Assembly: GCF_030463535.1 (NCBI RefSeq)
Contig: NC_132901.1
Location: forward strand, 289,621 to 353,620
Direction: 5' to 3'
Source: Salminus brasiliensis
Lineage: Eukaryota; Chordata; Actinopteri; Characiformes; Bryconidae
DNA: 64,000 bases
This document shows positions 34,251 through 53,722 of this stretch, one piece after another (the stretch's first letter is position 1; every line of letters starts with the position of its first letter). The position numbers were made by a program, and so were the translations under genes. The notes under the pieces are model-generated. The model saw nothing but the letters and a program-made list of their open reading frames with translations, was not told the DNA's origin and made no database searches.

Positions 34251-35144
34251 ATGGCTGACGATCAACCCATCACAAACCTTGGTGTGTCCACCTCCTCTGA
34301 TGAAGGAGATATTCTGAGAGCTCAAGGTTTCAATGTCATCAACGCTAACCTGAACTCCAAGACTTCAGGACCAAAAGTGTGTCTTTGGTACAAGAAGGAG
34401 TGTGGTATGAAGCCAATCACCAGGATCCAGTTCTCATTTACGTCTGATATGAAGTCTGGTTTGATCAGTGCTGGGTTTGAACAGATATCAAGGGATCTGA
34501 ATGCTGGGACCTCTGGAGATCACATCTTTCTTTGGTACCTGTGTGGTGAGAAAGAAGATGACATTCCCATTGTGGACATGAAGGTGACCCTCAACGTGAA
34601 TGAGGAACCAGAGCTCTTGAAGGATGGCTATGAGCAGCTAGGTTGCGACCTGAACCGCGGTGCTGGGGGAGACTGGGTCTACCTGTGGGTAAAGCGGAAG
34701 GAGCCAACCTACATCTATGAGATCACCGCGACCGACAACAGCAGCCGCGACAAATCACTTTACGAGCAAGGGTACACTTGTGTGGATGAAAGCACCAACC
34801 GGTATGCCAAGGGAAATCCCATCTTCCTCTGGTACCGCCGCTCAAAAGACAAGAGCAAAGCCCTGAGTAATCTGGATGTTTCCTTAAACCCTCAGAGTGA
34901 GTTTAACCTGCAGCAGAAAGGCTACACTAAGGTCATTACAAACCTTAACAAAGGAAGCGGTGGGGCTGACGTTTATGTGTGGAGCCTAAAAGATGGGTGT
35001 CAGAAGATCCAAGGCATTAATCTGCTGGTCAACCCTAAAGCAATGATAGAATACGAGAAGGCTGGTGTGGAAGTCATTGACAAGGATCTAAATGAGGGCA
35101 ACATTGGGAAACATCCGATCAACATTGCATACTATGCTGCATAA
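34251..35144 (+). CDS. MABP-like beta-prism repeat protein, copy 2
   Basis: The predicted 297-aa product is identical to that of the copy at 3,399-4,292, including the degenerate fourth repeat. The exon 1 donor (after 34,019), the acceptor (before 34,227) and the start codon are all preserved. It sits upstream of itln-D in the same relative position as copy 1 does to itln-A, so the pair was duplicated as a unit. Complete identity implies either very recent duplication, gene conversion or assembly redundancy. Which copy is expressed cannot be told from sequence. Confidence 0.8.
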   Translation: MADDQPITNLGVSTSSDEGDILRAQGFNVINANLNSKTSGPKVCLWYKKECGMKPITRIQFSFTSDMKSGLISAGFEQISRDLNAGTSGDHIFLWYLCGEKEDDIPIVDMKVTLNVNEEPELLKDGYEQLGCDLNRGAGGDWVYLWVKRKEPTYIYEITATDNSSRDKSLYEQGYTCVDESTNRYAKGNPIFLWYRRSKDKSKALSNLDVSLNPQSEFNLQQKGYTKVITNLNKGSGGADVYVWSLKDGCQKIQGINLLVNPKAMIEYEKAGVEVIDKDLNEGNIGKHPINIAYYAA

Positions 35145-35187
35145 CAGCATCGTCGAAGATTCAGGTTATTGGCCACAGTTTGATTTC

Positions 35188-35193
35188 TGTAGG

Positions 35194-35233
<40 letters not shown>

Positions 35234-35239
35234 CCTACA
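35188..35239. repeat. TA-core perfect palindrome in MABP-2 3' UTR
   Basis: Same hairpin as at 4,336-4,379, with the TA core expanded by 8 bp to give a 52-bp palindrome. The flanking arms are unchanged. Confidence 0.85.
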
Positions 35240-35376
35240 TATAGAAAATGAATAATACTCTATCAGTGCAATCAGTAATAATGGAATTTGTTCATAATTC
35301 TCAATGTCTACTAAAATCTGATTCTGTTATACTCTAATAGCTGTAATTCTAACTGTGTTTGATCCAGCTCCTCTAA

Positions 35377-35382
35377 AATAAA
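35377..35382 (+). terminator. Polyadenylation signal, MABP-2
   Basis: AATAAA in the same context as in copy 1, with the same downstream GT-rich stretch. Confidence 0.6.
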
Positions 35383-35592
35383 GCCAGATTTGACAGCAGA
35401 AAACGATTGTCTTTTGAGTCTCTTTGTTGAAAAATGTATGTGAGCTCTAAATTGCTTTCAATTTTTACTCAGTTTAAATCCAAATCAGATATCAAGTTTA
35501 CTGCACAACTATTAGCTTCTTGTAACCTTTATTAAGATTGCCAATTGCCAATTACAATACAGTTTTTCTACCATCTATCAATACTAAAAAAG

Positions 35593-35888
35593 TAAAAGGT
35601 AAAGGTGCACGTATTTGTCACTGTACAGTGTGGACTGTACAGCGAAATGTGTCCTCTGCATTTAACACATCCGGTAGTGAACACACACTCACACACACAT
35701 GTGTTAGGGGCAGTGAATACACACACACACCCAGAGCGGTGGGCAGCCAACTCCAGCGCCCGGGGAGCAGAGAGGGTAAAGGGCCTTGCTCAAGGACCCA
35801 ACAGTGGCAGCTTGCCGAGCCTGGGAATCGAACCCACAACCCTGTTATCGATAACCCGGCGCTCTAACCGCTGAGCCACCACTGCCCC
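35593..35888 (-). mobile_element. tRNA-derived SINE, copy 2
   Basis: Duplicate of the 4,731 SINE, with several substitutions clustered in the CA-rich middle. It was carried along by the segmental duplication rather than inserted independently, since the flanks match. Confidence 0.85.
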
Positions 35889-36201
35889 ACACTACTGCTG
35901 CTAATACATATTCCAAATATTTGTGAACATCCCTTCTATTAAATGCATTTAATTACTTCAAGTTGCACCCATTGCTGATATTCCCTGTAGAAAAGTACAT
36001 TCTGACTTCAGTAACACTCTGAATGCAATCAAATCCATGCCCCTCCAAAACATAGTAGAAAGCCTTCTTCCCTGGACAGTAGAGACAGTAACGTAAAAAG
36101 CACAATAAACTCTTTTTAGTACTCTTGATTTGATAAGCGCATGGCATTTTTTAAAACTAAAAACACAGTGTTTTGTGTTTAATGGATCTCTAAGAAAAAA
36201 A

Positions 36202-36882
36202 ATGGATTAACGATAAAATTGAGGTACACTAAGGTAAAATGGGGGTAAACTGATGTAAAACTGAGGCACAACTCAAAGTGATGTAAAACTGAGGTAGAAT
36301 GGGATAAACAGATGTAATACTAAGGGAAACTGAGGTAAAACAGGTAAAAATGGAGTAAACTGATGTAAGTCTGAGGTAAAAATTGAGTAAACTGAGGTAC
36401 AACTGAGGTAAAAATGGAGTAAACTGATGTAAGTCTGAGGTAAAAATTGAGTAAACTGAGGTACAACTGAGGTAAAAATGGAGTAAACTGAGGTACAACG
36501 GAGGTAAAATGGAGTAAACTGATGTCAAATCAGGTAAAATGATGTAAAATGAGACAAACACCTGAGAAAGGCTCTTCACAAGACAATGTGAAGATTTGAT
36601 GAGTTTGAACTCATTCTGTGGCTAAAGTTAGGTAAAATGGAATAAACTGATGTAAAACTGAGGTAAAAATGGAGTAAACTGATGAAAAACTGAGGTAAAA
36701 TAGGGTTAACAGATGTAAAACTAAGGTAAAACTGAGGTAAAATGGAGTACACTGATGTAAAACTGAGGTAAAAATGGAGTGAAGTGAAGCACAACTGAGG
36801 TAAAATGGAGTAAACTGATGTAAAACTATGGTACAAATGGAGTAAACTGATGTAAAACTGAGGTAAAATGATGTCAGATGTC
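36202..36882. repeat. Degenerate 30-bp minisatellite, copy 2
   Basis: Duplicate of 5,340-6,020, essentially unchanged. It shows no unit gain or loss that I can see, which is notable for a tandem repeat and fits a very recent duplication. Confidence 0.85.
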
Positions 36883-37574
36883 ATACACCTGTGAAAGGCT
36901 TTCACAAGACAATGTGAAGATTTGATGAGTTTGAACTCATTCTGTGGCTAAAGTTAGATAGCACTAGCTAGCTTTCTTGGCGTTTGATAAGCTAGCTGAC
37001 TTAGAAGTTGGTAAGTGAATTTATTGTTAGCTTATTTTTGTTAGTTAATGGTGGTAGCCATCTCTTAATGCTGTTCTGCATTTTCTTCTTTTAAAAGCAA
37101 AATATGTCTAGGTTTGTCGTAGGCTGTCACTCAGTTGATGCTAATTTGTTAAGTGAATGTGAAATGTAAACTGTTATAGCACACAAAAGTTATCTTGGGG
37201 CTCCCGGATTATTTGTTATTTTAGAATTTAATGTGCTTTAACAATTGTTAACGATAATATAAAGAATTTTAGAGTTAGAATGTGACTGTTTATGTCTTTT
37301 AACCCAGGACCTATGACCTTAAAGCAAGCCTAAATGCCTGTACTCTGTTCTTGTGATAAATAAATAAAAAAAAAATAAGAAATTGATAGGTAATAATGGT
37401 ATTCCATGTTCCGCAGTAAAAGTTAATAGTGGAGTCGATGGTTCCGAGGTCGACCTACTTGAAGAGTTCTCCTGTTTCCACTCAGTCCATATGAGACTCC
37501 CACTCCTCACACTAACAGAACTCTGCTCTCCACTCACACACTGTATTCCACACTGTTAAAGTTCAACTTTTTAG

Positions 37575-37883
37575 TCACATGCGTCCCAAACTGTAAGGGG
37601 GTGGTCTGTCACGGCTCTGGTCTTTACGTCGATATGGAGAACTTTCGTTCCACAGACTAAAAGGGGGTCTGAGGTCATCTATATGTTTTAAAGCAGACGC
37701 AAGACGGGCCTTTGTGTGCTTTTTGGTCAGCAGGAATGCGCGCTTGCAACCCTCGTATGGATGCCATTTTCGCCCAGTGTCTTTCTTGTTGTGGAATTGT
37801 GAACACTGACCTGAGGAAAGTGAGGCCTGCAGTTCTTTAGATGTTTGTCTGTTTTTTTTTTTGCTGTCTTTGATCAGTGACAT
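37575..37883 (-). pseudogene. Tc1-like transposase remnant, copy 2
   Basis: Duplicate of the 6,713 remnant with one clear residue change (REFLL to RAFLL). It is non-functional for the same reasons: no catalytic core and no intact ends. Confidence 0.7.
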
Positions 37884-37941
37884 AAAAGAACTGTTTGAAT
37901 TGGCAAAGAACCTTTATATCAAACATACCATCGTAATTATT

Positions 37942-38135
37942 CAACCATGACTGTCCTGCCTCTGTGATGTGGACTGCGAAACTCAGAGATCAGAGCAATG
38001 ACAAGACACTTCCTGTCCCCTGTAACATCTGTGCAAATGACCTGCTCCAACTGCCAAGCATGAATTTACACTTTTTGCCTTATTTATTTATTGAACTTTG
38101 CTGGACTGCTCAACATCACGACAGCTCTACATAAG
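37942..38135 (+). promoter_or_regulatory. itln-D promoter block
   Basis: Near-identical copy of the itln-A block at 7,080-7,273. The pseudogene therefore keeps an apparently intact promoter and may still be transcribed. Confidence 0.5.
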
Positions 38136-38367
38136 GTAGGTGTTCTTAGTAGTGCATACAAACATCTGCATTAACTTTTAACGTTTACGCTAAACCAATA
38201 GTTGAATTGGTGGCTTATGAAAACGTAGCGCTGAATACCTCTGATATTTTTATATCTTATATTATGAACAGTTTGCAGTGGTTGATGTTCTGTGTTCAGT
38301 TTATTGCAAAAACAATACTATTGAAATCTTTTGAAATTTTAGCACTATTTTTATCCATGAATGCACA

Positions 38368-38482
38368 CTATATAGACAAAAGTATTCGGACATCTGCTTA
38401 TTAATTGTCACCCCAACTTCCCCAACTCATCCCAAATAAACTGGACGAAGCACCATGCCAGAAAAGTACAGATGTATCAAGC
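38368..38482. mobile_element. Fragment of inverted-repeat element (CACTATAT family), copy 2
   Basis: Duplicate of the 7,506 fragment, carried with the segmental duplication. Confidence 0.5.
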
Positions 38483-38728
38483 CTAGACACACACAACTGA
38501 GTAAACTAGATACTGTCTATATAACTTAACTCAATAGACTTCACTTTCTCGAACAGGACACTTACCATCAACGCCAACCCAATTGATCATTGAGACGAAC
38601 ATCACAGCTCACAGAAACACCACTGCAGCGCAGCAGGTAATATTCAACTGATGTCTTATAGAAAACTTTATACAGCTTGTAAAGATTAATTTCCAATTTC
38701 ATCCTTTTTTGCAGACTTTTCTACAAGT

Positions 38729-41677
<2,949 letters not shown>

Positions 41678-44209
41678 GATCCAGATCACACCCTCAGCTT
41701 TCTCTCTCTCTCTCTTTCTCTATCGTTTATTTTACAGAACATACAGGAAGAGTCATTTCTTTGTGACTGAAACTCTTATGCATCAGATTGGGTAATTCAG
41801 ACACTGACACGTTCAGCTCTAGGTGGACCAGGAAGATCAGGGTCTTCTCCGGACTCGGCAGGTCAATTTACACTTCCTCAAATTATTGGATCAGATTCCC
41901 CACAGCCAATATGGAAGGTCCCCTGTGCTCCAGTGCTGACTGACTGTGAACCGACTCGTTAATGTTTGGGTAAAGGTTCTTCATTTGAAACATTTTCATA
42001 GTTTTGATGTTAAATCAATAGAGCTAAAGGGAGGAAGATCCCAGTTAAAAACCTCAGACAATTGCAAACCATGCAAGTTAGATCACACAAAAGAAGCACC
42101 ATTGCTACACTATGAAAGTCAGGGAAGGTACATTATTTACATTAGGGATTATATGCATTTTCAGGATAGCATTTAGCGCTCTAAGTTTAGACTCTAGAAC
42201 TTCAGAGTCTTCCAACAGTAGTTAAGAGTTTTCTGTTCACACTGCAGTTTAATCTACTTCCAAATCTAACGAGTTACAATTTCAAAGAAATGCTCTTGCT
42301 TAGCTGGAGAACGTGGCCTCATACTGTGGACTGTGGATAGACTGTGTCTAACAGGTGATGGTACTGTGATTTCTTTTCTTTTTGTGATTTATTCTATATT
42401 GAATCATCAAATATATAAGCATAGTAAAAAGAAAAATCGGTCTTTGTTTTCATCTTTTGAGACACTTAAGCATTAATACCTTACACAACACCTTCACATC
42501 TGGACACACTGAGGGTCTGACTGGTACGCAACCTTAAAATAAAATAGGGCAACAATTAAATAGTAAATCATCTTCTAAAAAAGTTTTTTACAGTGAATAT
42601 GTGAAAAAAAAAACACCTCGAGGATCCGTCTGATTGGTGGACCCATCTTGCTGGAAGCAAGCAATGGGGTCCACAGACCAATGGGTATCTACAGACGTCT
42701 CTGAGTCTGGATCTCATATTCCAGACTGTAAGACTAATTCTGAGGCCCAGAGGTGCCCCACAGTCCAGGACTACAAAATGTAGTCAGTATAATATTTACT
42801 CTCAGCAGTTTGGACATGGTCTCCAACACATAACTACCATGTGCATTGCAGAGCCCAAAGGGCATCTTATATTACTCAAATAGTCCAAGTCTATTTGAGT
42901 CTTAGGTTCTTTAGGATAAGCATTTCTGCCGTTGTTGTACACTGAGCTAATAATAAACCCACATCCTGATGCTTCAATCACTGGTTTGAAGAAACAAGAA
43001 CGCAAAAACACTTTTCTAGTGGTGCCACCAATTGAAGGAAGTGGTTTCAGTAGAGCTGAGCTCTCTGTAAAATCTTAGTACACTAAAAGTAACACTTCCA
43101 GAGAAAGAAATACTTATTAGGTCAACTAGGTACAATGCCCCCTTTAAGTATACTGACAAAAGGGTTGTTAGAGTCAGTGTAAAAAAAATAAAATAATAAT
43201 AATAAAAAGAAAAAAAAGAACAGTATAGGAAACCATCACCTGTTAAATATTCAACATCAAAGGCATGTAATTTAGTTTTCCAACAATGCGAATTGGTAAC
43301 AAAACAGATTAGATTTGGGAGTGGATTCAACTACATTGTGAAAGGAAAACTCTGTAGGGCTTTAGACATAAATAGGGAATGGTGGCACAGCTAAATCACT
43401 GTTGGAAGAGTAGTGAATACACTCTAAATGTAATTCTGAAAATGTAAACAATCACATGTACCTTCTATGACTTCTGTACAGTAGCAATGATGCTCCTTTT
43501 CCACCATGTTATCTATCTTAAATGGTTTGCTTTTAACTGAGGAAATGTTTCAAATGAAGAACTGTTACTGTTTAAACAAATCTTAGAACAGTTAGAAATC
43601 AGCCGCTGTTCCACCGTCCACTAAATCATTTACCAGAGGGACAGCTGACCATTATGGCCAGTATAGCATGGAAATAGAAAAAGGAAACACCTGTTAAACA
43701 TTCACAATCGAAGACATGTGGCCAAGTTAGCCAACTAAGCATATGGGTAACACAACATTTCGTCGTTATTATAACTCAATAGATTTGAGAATTTGGGGGG
43801 AAAAAAGTGAAACTGCCAACATGGCCAGGTATAATAAGAACAAATTCTGCCCTGCTGATACCTAGGCGCCGCCTTAGGGTGCACTCCATCCAATTAGTAC
43901 ACACTGTATCTTATGAGCAACTTACTTTTCGGTTATGGGATATAATAGCCTTTGGATAGGCTGCGAGGGTGTTTGTACTATGAAAGGCGTTATGAAGTGG
44001 TGCAGGTGCACTGTGGAACCATGCTAATATGGTCTACATATCCCAATATAAGGATATAATACGTCCATAAAGGTCATAATGTATTGGCAATATGTTGAAA
44101 CAGGTCTATACAGCTGTTTTTTTTACGGGTTATGTTATACTACAAACTCATGTTTATATAATCGATTATATAACTTGTTTTTCATGAGGATGCAGTTGCG
44201 AAACCACTG
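41678..44209. other. itln-D 3' flank and intergenic DNA
   Basis: It matches the itln-A flank to about 42,525 with several small deletions. After that no gene is recognised. Short frames at 42,802-43,330 have no domain signature. Confidence 0.5.
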
Positions 44210-44580
44210 GAATGAATGAGTGATAGTTAAAGGCTGTGCCTGGTGGGAGAAGTTGGCCCCCATCCCAGTCCACACACAGTTCTTCGTTCTGTTAAAGATA
44301 TAAAGGGACGGGATCCCCCTTTTCTGGGGAGAGACGGCTGAGTGGAACTGCAGGTCCAGCTCGGTGGCTTACTGAGACGTGCTTACCAGGATTGACGGGC
44401 TCTCCCGATCCAGTGAGTGGTGAGTAACGGCAAGTCCTAGTGTGAAACTAAAAGCGTTTTGCCAAGTTTGCTTTCGGTTTGTTTGTGCTGATTGTGAAAT
44501 AAAGGAACCTTTTATACGGAACATCTGGTGTGGAACCTGAGTTATTTGACGATCCTCCCTTTGGTTCAAAATTTCACACA
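44210..44580 (+). mobile_element. Possible solo-LTR-like sequence
   Basis: TATAAA (44,299-44,304) is followed about 200 bp later by AATAAA (44,498-44,503), with GC-richer sequence between and a downstream part ending near 'aaaatttcacaca'. The spacing of promoter and polyadenylation signals resembles the U3-R-U5 layout of an LTR. I cannot find a matching second LTR, coding region or clear target-site duplication, so the call is tentative. Confidence 0.3.
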
Positions 44581-44777
44581 ACACCAGGCCAGGCCATCAA
44601 GCTCAGCCCAAAAGCAGACCACAGGATAAAAGGAGACTTCTTTATATTTTTTAAGATTTGTTATATCTCTTGCATCTCTCAGTATTTATCAAATGAAGAA
44701 TATGTTTTTCCATTATTACATATTTCTTTTACAACTGCATCCCTGTAGTTTTATTTCATAGTTATTTGTTTATTGTT

Positions 44778-45080
44778 GTAAGTGGTAGCTCTAGGTCGAG
44801 GCCTACAATTGTACAGATGCATTATATTTTTTCCTTAAGACTGTCCGCCCACCGTGGTCAGCAATACTGTCCTATTCCCACACACATGCCTGTCCCCAAA
44901 CAGTAAACGTGGAAAAAATAAACAAGTGGACGTTGTAATCAGGCTGGTGCTGTGCTGTTTGGGGGCAGGCATGCGTGTGGGGACAGTGCTGACCACAGTG
45001 GACTGACAGTATTAGGAAAAAAAAAAAAAAACAAGCAACAGAAATTCAATGCATCTGTAAGTACAAGCCTTAAGACTTAC
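44778..45080. mobile_element. Foldback element with long inverted arms
   Basis: The left arm 44,841-44,903 (contains CACACACATGCCTGTCCCCA) pairs imperfectly with the right arm 44,954-45,009 (contains GGGGGCAGGCATGCGTGTGG). Pairing extends outward through TACAGATGCA and TGCATCTGTA to 'gtaagt' and 'acttac' at the ends. A 50-bp loop lies between. It is non-coding. Confidence 0.75.
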
Positions 45081-46601
45081 TTTACAGTATATAGGAGAAC
45101 CGCGGGGTGAGTGCAGTTCTACTGACTGTCCTTTCTGAATCAGTACTCTGGATCTCAGGTCGTTCTATGTAGTGCTGAAAATGGGGTTCTTTAACCAGTG
45201 AACCAACAGTGGATGTCTGGTGAACGGTAGAACCCCTTTCAAGAGTTCTTTAAATCCACACACAGGTTTTCATTGTAGAGAGGAACCATTTAACCAGAAA
45301 CATTTAAACATGCAATGGTTCTCATGGTTCTAGATAGAAACATTGGGCTTCAAATCAAAAGAAAATAACTATGTGGAATCTGTGTTTTATTAAATGAAGT
45401 GCGTTCAGATCAACACTTTTAAACTTCACTGGAAGATTAGAGGCATTAGAAGCTTAATGCTGGCTGTTATACTTTCGATATTATATTCTTCATTTAATAG
45501 ATGATGGAAACCTGTGTGAACGCTATCTGTGTTTATATATGATGCAAACTTCTTCCATAAGTTCCTATTCATTTGACTAGCCTATGGTCTCTCATATATG
45601 CATCATACAAAAGCCTGTAGACTAACCTAATTCGTTCATTTTAAATGAAGCACAGCAAATGCCAGGTTTCAAAAGTTTAGAGGTTCATGACTTATTACAG
45701 GTTATTTTTGTCGTTTTGCAACACCCTCGCACCAGTTGCAATGCGTCAAGTATAAACCTAGCTTAAACCTCCTGGGATGATGCTGAAATGACTGAGGGCT
45801 GTCAAATTCCTGATCTTTCAGCAAAAGCTGAAGCTTAAAGCTGATCTCGGTAGTAAACAGAGTAGGAAACCCTGTGCAGACAAATGGAAGTTGCTCTGAA
45901 TTATAGGCTGTATAAGGAAAACATCCAGTTTGGTTGTTAAGTGTAATTTCCTGTGACTTTATATTTTATGTTGTATGTATTATTTAACATTTTAGTTAGT
46001 ACTTTTTAATTACTTTCAAATTTTTATTAAAGACTAGTCATGCCAAATTTCAGTGCTATTTGGACATTTCACACACTTTACGCATGGTCTGAAGCAGGTG
46101 TACATTTTTTCAGACATACGAACATTTGAATCATTTGGAGTATTTATGAAAAAGGTGTTAAAAGAATTAGAATATGATCTTCATGCAAAAAAAACCATTG
46201 TTAGCTCAACATCAATCCTCAGCCTTTCTTTAAGATGCTTCAAATTAATTTACTCCTTATTTGGCAGCAACAATGTTTACAGAAATGTTGATGAAACTAC
46301 CTCCACCATGTTTGGAGGCTGTACTTTAGCCTGGCTAGCTCTCACTGTGAGCTGTTTATCTGATAAACTGGAGACATATTAAAGATGATGTTTCTATGTA
46401 AGCATAATAAAATGATCAAAAGCTTGTGTAACTAGATAATAAGTGCATGTTACAGTGTCATTTCGTTTTTGTTGCATTAAATAGATTGTTTTATATATAA
46501 AATGTTTATTTCAAAGTTGTATTTATTTCATTTATTGTTATATTGTCAGTTTATTTGTATAAATATTGACTGTGTACATACGTTGAATTCTGTATTAACA
46601 G
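45081..46601. other. itln-E upstream region
   Basis: It holds 'gaacc' motif-rich sequence at 45,170-45,350. There is an open frame at 46,053-46,382 with no recognisable domain. The AT-rich stretch just before 46,602 is the intron ahead of the first coding exon. Any non-coding first exon is unplaced. Confidence 0.5.
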
Positions 46602-50714
<4,113 letters not shown>

Positions 50715-52427
50715 GAGCCAGAACTAATCATCCTACATCAGTACCTGACCTCACCAATGCTTTCGCTCTCAGTAATCGAAATCAAATGCAATCAAATGTT
50801 TCAGATATAGACATCATATAAGCAAGTGTCCACATACATTTTTGTCTTATAGTGTAGTAGATTCCCAGACTGTTCTGGACTAGCTTTCTCATCTTGTAAG
50901 TCTTAATAGTGCACACTTTTTGCATTTTACCACTAGAGGTCAGAGTTGCAGTATAAACAATTCTAACACTTTGATGGTCCACTGTAGATGTTATGTAGGT
51001 GCTCGCCTTGTAGGCTATTAAATGTACATTAAAGGTGAAGATCAACAGGCCATTCCTCCAGACTTTTCTCATTCCACACTAGTGTTCTCTTATACAGTGC
51101 GCTATACATTTTGGACTTTATGGGTGTAATGCTTGGATTTTACCACTAGTGGTCAGAAGTGCAGTAGAATCAACAGGTATCAGCTGCTGAAACTCACTAG
51201 TATGGTCCTTCAAGACTCCTGAGATGCTTGTGATCAATATCAGTCTAACCTTAAGGCAGGGGATAGCTCAGACTGTGAGAAGACTTTATTCAGAGTCAGG
51301 TTCGTGTGAAACTGAGCTTCACTGTAGAGAACCTTAGCCACTCTGATTTCTTAACAGTGATGGTAAACGGTCGCCATGACTACAACACAGATACAGCCCA
51401 TAGATTATTTCCTATCCAAACCCACCAGTGCAGCTACACTTCTTCTAAGTCTTCTGAGTCTTATATGGAATGATGATGATGATGATGATGGTAAACTCAA
51501 CTAATGGAGTTTTTCTTTAGGGACTACTTTTTGTACTTTACCTTCTTTACCTACTTTGCTACTTTACTTTCCAAATGATTGAGTTGTATAAAGAACCATT
51601 GTCTGTAGTAAAGAACCTCGGAAGAACCCTTAAGAATCAACATTCCAAGCAAACAGCGTTCCACATAGCACTCAAATGGGGTTCTTTGCAATGACTGTTG
51701 AACCCGTCTTGGTGACAACCCAAGAACCATTTCTAAAACTTTCTATATAGAACCATCTATAAAATGTTATTCGCCAATCTAAAGAACCTTCTAGTCAGGC
51801 AAGAACCCTTGTAAATGTACTATTAGCCTAGAAGACCCTTCCCCAGGCAAAGAACCATTAAGCCTCCAAATGAGTTGTTAAGTTGTCCTGTTTTAATATA
51901 GAACTAAAGAACCCTTGAAGAACCTTCTTCATAAGATTGTCTCAGGCATTCATTAGGTGGAAGAACTTTCTGTGAGGGAGCTTTTAGAGCCACTGTGCAT
52001 GGTTCTTTGAAAGGGTCCCATTTTGGTTCTATATAGAACCCTTTTTTGAAAGGTTCTCTAACAGAACCATCTACAAAAGGATTTCTATTAATCTGACGAT
52101 CTGTCTAACGTGGCAAAGAACCATGTAAGCCTCTGCATGATGGAGTATAGAACCATTAAGAACCTTTTTAAGAGGTTCAGACATCTGGTTCCAAGCACCA
52201 TCCCTGCGAACAGTTCTGAACGGGGAAGTTTCTCTAGACCGGAAAACCCACCAAACCCACCAAACTTCTCTCTGAAAGAGGTTGACTAGGTCTTTTGGTG
52301 GTCTAGGCACTTTGAAATTTGCAAAGAATTTTGGAAACATGGGTGGAGTTGTCCTGTGAGTGCTGTATAATCAGTAAGAATGAGAGGAACCACCAAAGAA
52401 GATCCACTGGAGGAGGTTTGAAGCAGT
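50715..52427. other. Region between itln-E and the protocadherin 3' side
   Basis: 50,813-50,865 ends like a CACTATAT-family terminus (gtccacatacatttttgtct). 51,375-51,530 is inverted relative to itln-B intron 5. 51,580-52,150 is dense in 'agaacc' words forming diverged short repeats. No gene is recognised. Confidence 0.55.
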
Positions 52428-52433
52428 TTTAAT
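52428..52433 (-). terminator. Candidate polyadenylation signal for the protocadherin
   Basis: ATTAAA on the minus strand, preceded by a GC-rich zone that differs from the AT-rich DNA to its left. If used, the 3' UTR would be about 5.2 kb. This is weak evidence from composition only. Confidence 0.25.
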
Positions 52434-53287
52434 GTCAAAGTCAAACTTGTACAGGTAACATACCAAACCCTTTCAAACCGTTCCCAAGCCGACCAAGTCG
52501 ACTAACCGGAACCGGAGCGAGCAGGGAAGGCCGCCCGCTGCTCACGCCCCGTAGAAACCAAAAGAAGAAGTAACCAACGCCGGTCCGGTTTCCTCGTTAA
52601 GTGCAGGATTAAACACCGTTAGCATGCCGATCGGGGTTACAGTTCGCCGCCGTCTCTCTACAAGGTAGTAGTAGCATGGAGGGTGAGGAGCGGGTACGTG
52701 GTTCCAGTGTTCTTTGCTCTAGATAGATTAAAAAAAGCTCTGGGATGAGGGTTATGAGTCAGTCGCTATGTTATGGCACCCCGTTGCCGTTGGCCAGCAG
52801 TGAGCGAGTAGAAGGTCTGTAGGTAAACGTGCAGTAGAAAAAAGGAAAAGACGCAGTTCAATGTACAGAGTCTGCGTTCGGCCTCGCCCACCCCTGGTAC
52901 CCCCCCACCCCCCCACACCAAAACCCCGCCCCCAAACTGTACAGGAATAATTACACACTGCTCTAGAACAGCAGATTTAGCCTAAGATTTAGCCTCTGGC
53001 GACGGAACGCCGCCGCAGTGTTCCTTTAGGTTCCAGAAGGATCGGCTCCCTCGCGCGTTCCACCAGCTCCCGGATTCAGAAACCCTGGAAGTCCAGTCCC
53101 GCGTTCCCCCGCGTTCCCGGGCACGGCGGGTGGTGTGCCCGGGCCGCGAGGTCTGTTCTCGTGTGCCAGCTGGAGAACCTGGTGAGATTTTGGCATAGAT
53201 GGACTGGAGTCCACCGGCCCGTACAGGACCAAAGGCAGCTCCGTGTTCAGACAGGAGAGATGAGTTCACACCACAGGGGAACAGCGT

Positions 53288-53321
<34 letters not shown>

Positions 53322-53404
53322 ACACACACACACTTTAAACGTTCACAAGAGGGAGCGAGAGATGATCCTGACACTATGAGAAAGAGAGAGAGAGAGAGAG
53401 AGAG
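53288..53404. repeat. (AC)n and (AG)n microsatellites
   Basis: A CA run at 53,288-53,315 is followed by a broken CA run and a GA run at 53,383-53,404. The short frames across them are artefacts. Confidence 0.9.
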
Positions 53405-53616
53405 TAGGCTTGTGAACGCTGCTGCATCTCAGGTTACCTGAGTGTTAATGAGATGCGAGTTGGAGCAGGTATTTCTTTTTTTCGTGAAGGTGCTGAAACT
53501 ACATTTCCCACAATGCAACAGAACAGCGACACCAGTGTAGCCTCAACGATACTGAAGCGTTCGGCCTCGTCTGACACCAGGATCCACAGAGGACTTGAAC
53601 ACAGCGCGACCTTCGA

Positions 53617-53722
53617 CACACTCTCACACACTCTCACACACTCACACACACTCACACACACTCACACACACTCACACACACTCTCACACACTCACACACA
53701 CTCTCACACACTCACACTCAGC
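53617..53722. repeat. CACACT-type microsatellite
   Basis: Alternating 'actcacacac' and 'actctcacac' units cover about 105 bp. A shorter similar run lies at 53,833-53,873. Confidence 0.9.

Noticed and set aside
46053-46382. 109-codon open frame upstream of itln-E
   Set aside because: No conserved motif, low-complexity AT-rich context and no supporting splice or promoter structure.
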